Assembly (NCBI GenBank): GCA_024278645.1
Contig: JAJRST010000005.1
Coordinates: 1 to 7,621 of the forward strand
DNA length: 7,621 nucleotides
Direction: 5' to 3'
DNA from: a bacterium
GTDB taxonomy: Bacteria > Zhuqueibacterota > Zhuqueibacteria > Residuimicrobiales > Krinioviventaceae
Part shown: positions 7,047-7,621 of the stretch, piece after piece
How positions within the stretch are numbered: position 1 is the stretch's first letter
How the letters are laid out: each line of letters opens with the position of its first letter
The notes under the pieces: generated by a model
The model's input: only the letters and a program-made list of their open reading frames with translations
Databases searched by the model: none
What the model was told of the DNA's origin: nothing
Program-made: the position numbers and the translations under genes

Positions 7047-7621
7047 ATGAGTGGAAACAAAATGCTGAGTTTGTTGGTCATCGGCGGTCTGCTGCTTTTG
7101 TGTCTGGCCCCTGCCGGCCATGCACAAAAGAGCCGCGCAGGTACGGTTACCGCAAACTTTTTAGAAATCGGATTTGGCAGCGCTGGCGTTGCTATGGGCG
7201 ATGCGTATGTCAGCCTTGCCGAAGATTTATCTTCCATGTACTGGAACCCCGCCGGTCTCGGCTATATGGAGAACAGCGAAGCTCAATTCACCGTGCAGCC
7301 CTGGGTCGCCGGCATCAACACTTCGTTTGTCGGCGTCGGCCTCGCCTTGCCGCGCATCGGCACCCTGGCTTTGGGATTGACGCAGATCGGCTACGGCGAG
7401 ATGCAGGTGACCAACCTGGATTTTCAGGAAGGCACGGGCGAAATGTTTACAGCCAATGAAATCGCCGCCAATTTTTCATTTTCCCGACGGTTGGCGCAAT
7501 GGTTCTCGTTCGGCGCCTCGCTCAAATATGTCAGCTCGAAAATCTGGCACACCAGCGCCAGCGCCATCGCACTCGATCTCGGCGTCAAATTGAATACTCA
7601 TTTTTTCTCCCCCACCGGCGA
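7047..7621 (+). CDS. PorV/PorQ-family outer-membrane protein (3' truncated by window edge)
   Basis: The frame runs from ATG 7047 to the right edge with no stop, giving 191 complete codons. Residues 1-26 are a signal peptide (core LLVIGGLLLLCLAPAG, cleavage after GHA). The mature start contains FLEIGFGSAGVAMGDAYVSL (38-57) followed by SSMYWNPAGLGYM (62-74), the family signature in which a GxxxxGMGxAYV strand leads to a WNPAGL turn. Alternating beta-strands follow, such as FVGVGLALPRIGTLALGLTQ, FSFGASLKYVSS and IALDLGVKL. In Porphyromonas and Flavobacterium, PorV is a FadL-like barrel that collects T9SS cargo by its C-terminal domain and delivers it to the attachment complex. AGAGG (7035-7039) lies 7 nt upstream, a good ribosome binding site. 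The gap from the preceding cargo gene is 69 nt with no terminator, so the two are probably co-transcribed. Whether this copy is the general shuttle or a paralog tied to its neighbour cannot be told here. The Cys at residue 19 is inside the hydrophobic core and is not a lipobox. Confidence 0.88.
   Translation, partial: MSGNKMLSLLVIGGLLLLCLAPAGHAQKSRAGTVTANFLEIGFGSAGVAMGDAYVSLAEDLSSMYWNPAGLGYMENSEAQFTVQPWVAGINTSFVGVGLALPRIGTLALGLTQIGYGEMQVTNLDFQEGTGEMFTANEIAANFSFSRRLAQWFSFGASLKYVSSKIWHTSASAIALDLGVKLNTHFFSPTG

Noticed and set aside
7047..7130. Lipoprotein signal in the PorV-like protein (Cys at residue 19)
   Set aside because: The residues before the Cys are LLLL, which lack the small residue expected at the position before a lipobox Cys, and a good signal peptidase I site (GHA) follows.
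7019..7459. 146-codon + strand frame overlapping the PorV-like gene
   Set aside because: It is out of frame with the PorV/PorQ signature, the product is Arg- and Cys-rich with no domain, and the competing frame has a signal peptide, family motif and good ribosome binding site.

Overview
The window reads as part of a genome from the FCB group (Fibrobacteres-Chlorobi-Bacteroidetes). The evidence is a set of envelope families typical of that group: C-terminal domains of the type IX secretion system (T9SS) kind on two secreted proteins, a TonB-dependent receptor that begins with a carboxypeptidase-regulatory-like domain, and a PorV/PorQ-family outer-membrane protein. Clear Shine-Dalgarno sequences (GGAGG, AGAGG) and a TTGACT-17-TAAAAT promoter are unlike typical Bacteroidia, which seldom use strong SD sites and have a different promoter consensus. 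This makes a lineage such as Calditrichota, candidate phylum KSB1 or a relative more likely. That placement is inference from style, not a match to a known genome.

Layout, all on the + strand. Positions 1-203 are the last codons of a secreted protein whose T9SS-type C-terminal domain is visible. Positions 204-680 are an AT-rich intergenic stretch with a rho-independent terminator (about 246-290), a good sigma70-type promoter directly behind it (292-320), and a leader of roughly 350 nt with several small inverted repeats. Positions 681-3371 encode an 896-aa TonB-dependent outer-membrane receptor. After 57 nt comes a 1182-aa secreted protein (3429-6977) with a signal peptide, a large unrecognised N-terminal region, Asp-rich calcium-binding-like repeats, a fibronectin-III-like domain and a T9SS-type C-terminal domain. 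After a further 69 nt comes the start of a PorV/PorQ-family protein (7047 to the window edge, cut off).

The three genes after the promoter have short gaps and no terminator between them, so they are probably one operon. The simplest reading is one surface module: a TonB-dependent receptor, a large surface-displayed protein, and a PorV-like barrel that could hand the large protein over for export or anchoring. No SusD-like lipoprotein lies between receptor and cargo, so this is not a canonical SusC/SusD pair. The substrate cannot be told from the sequence. No mobile element, CRISPR array, tRNA or rRNA was seen.
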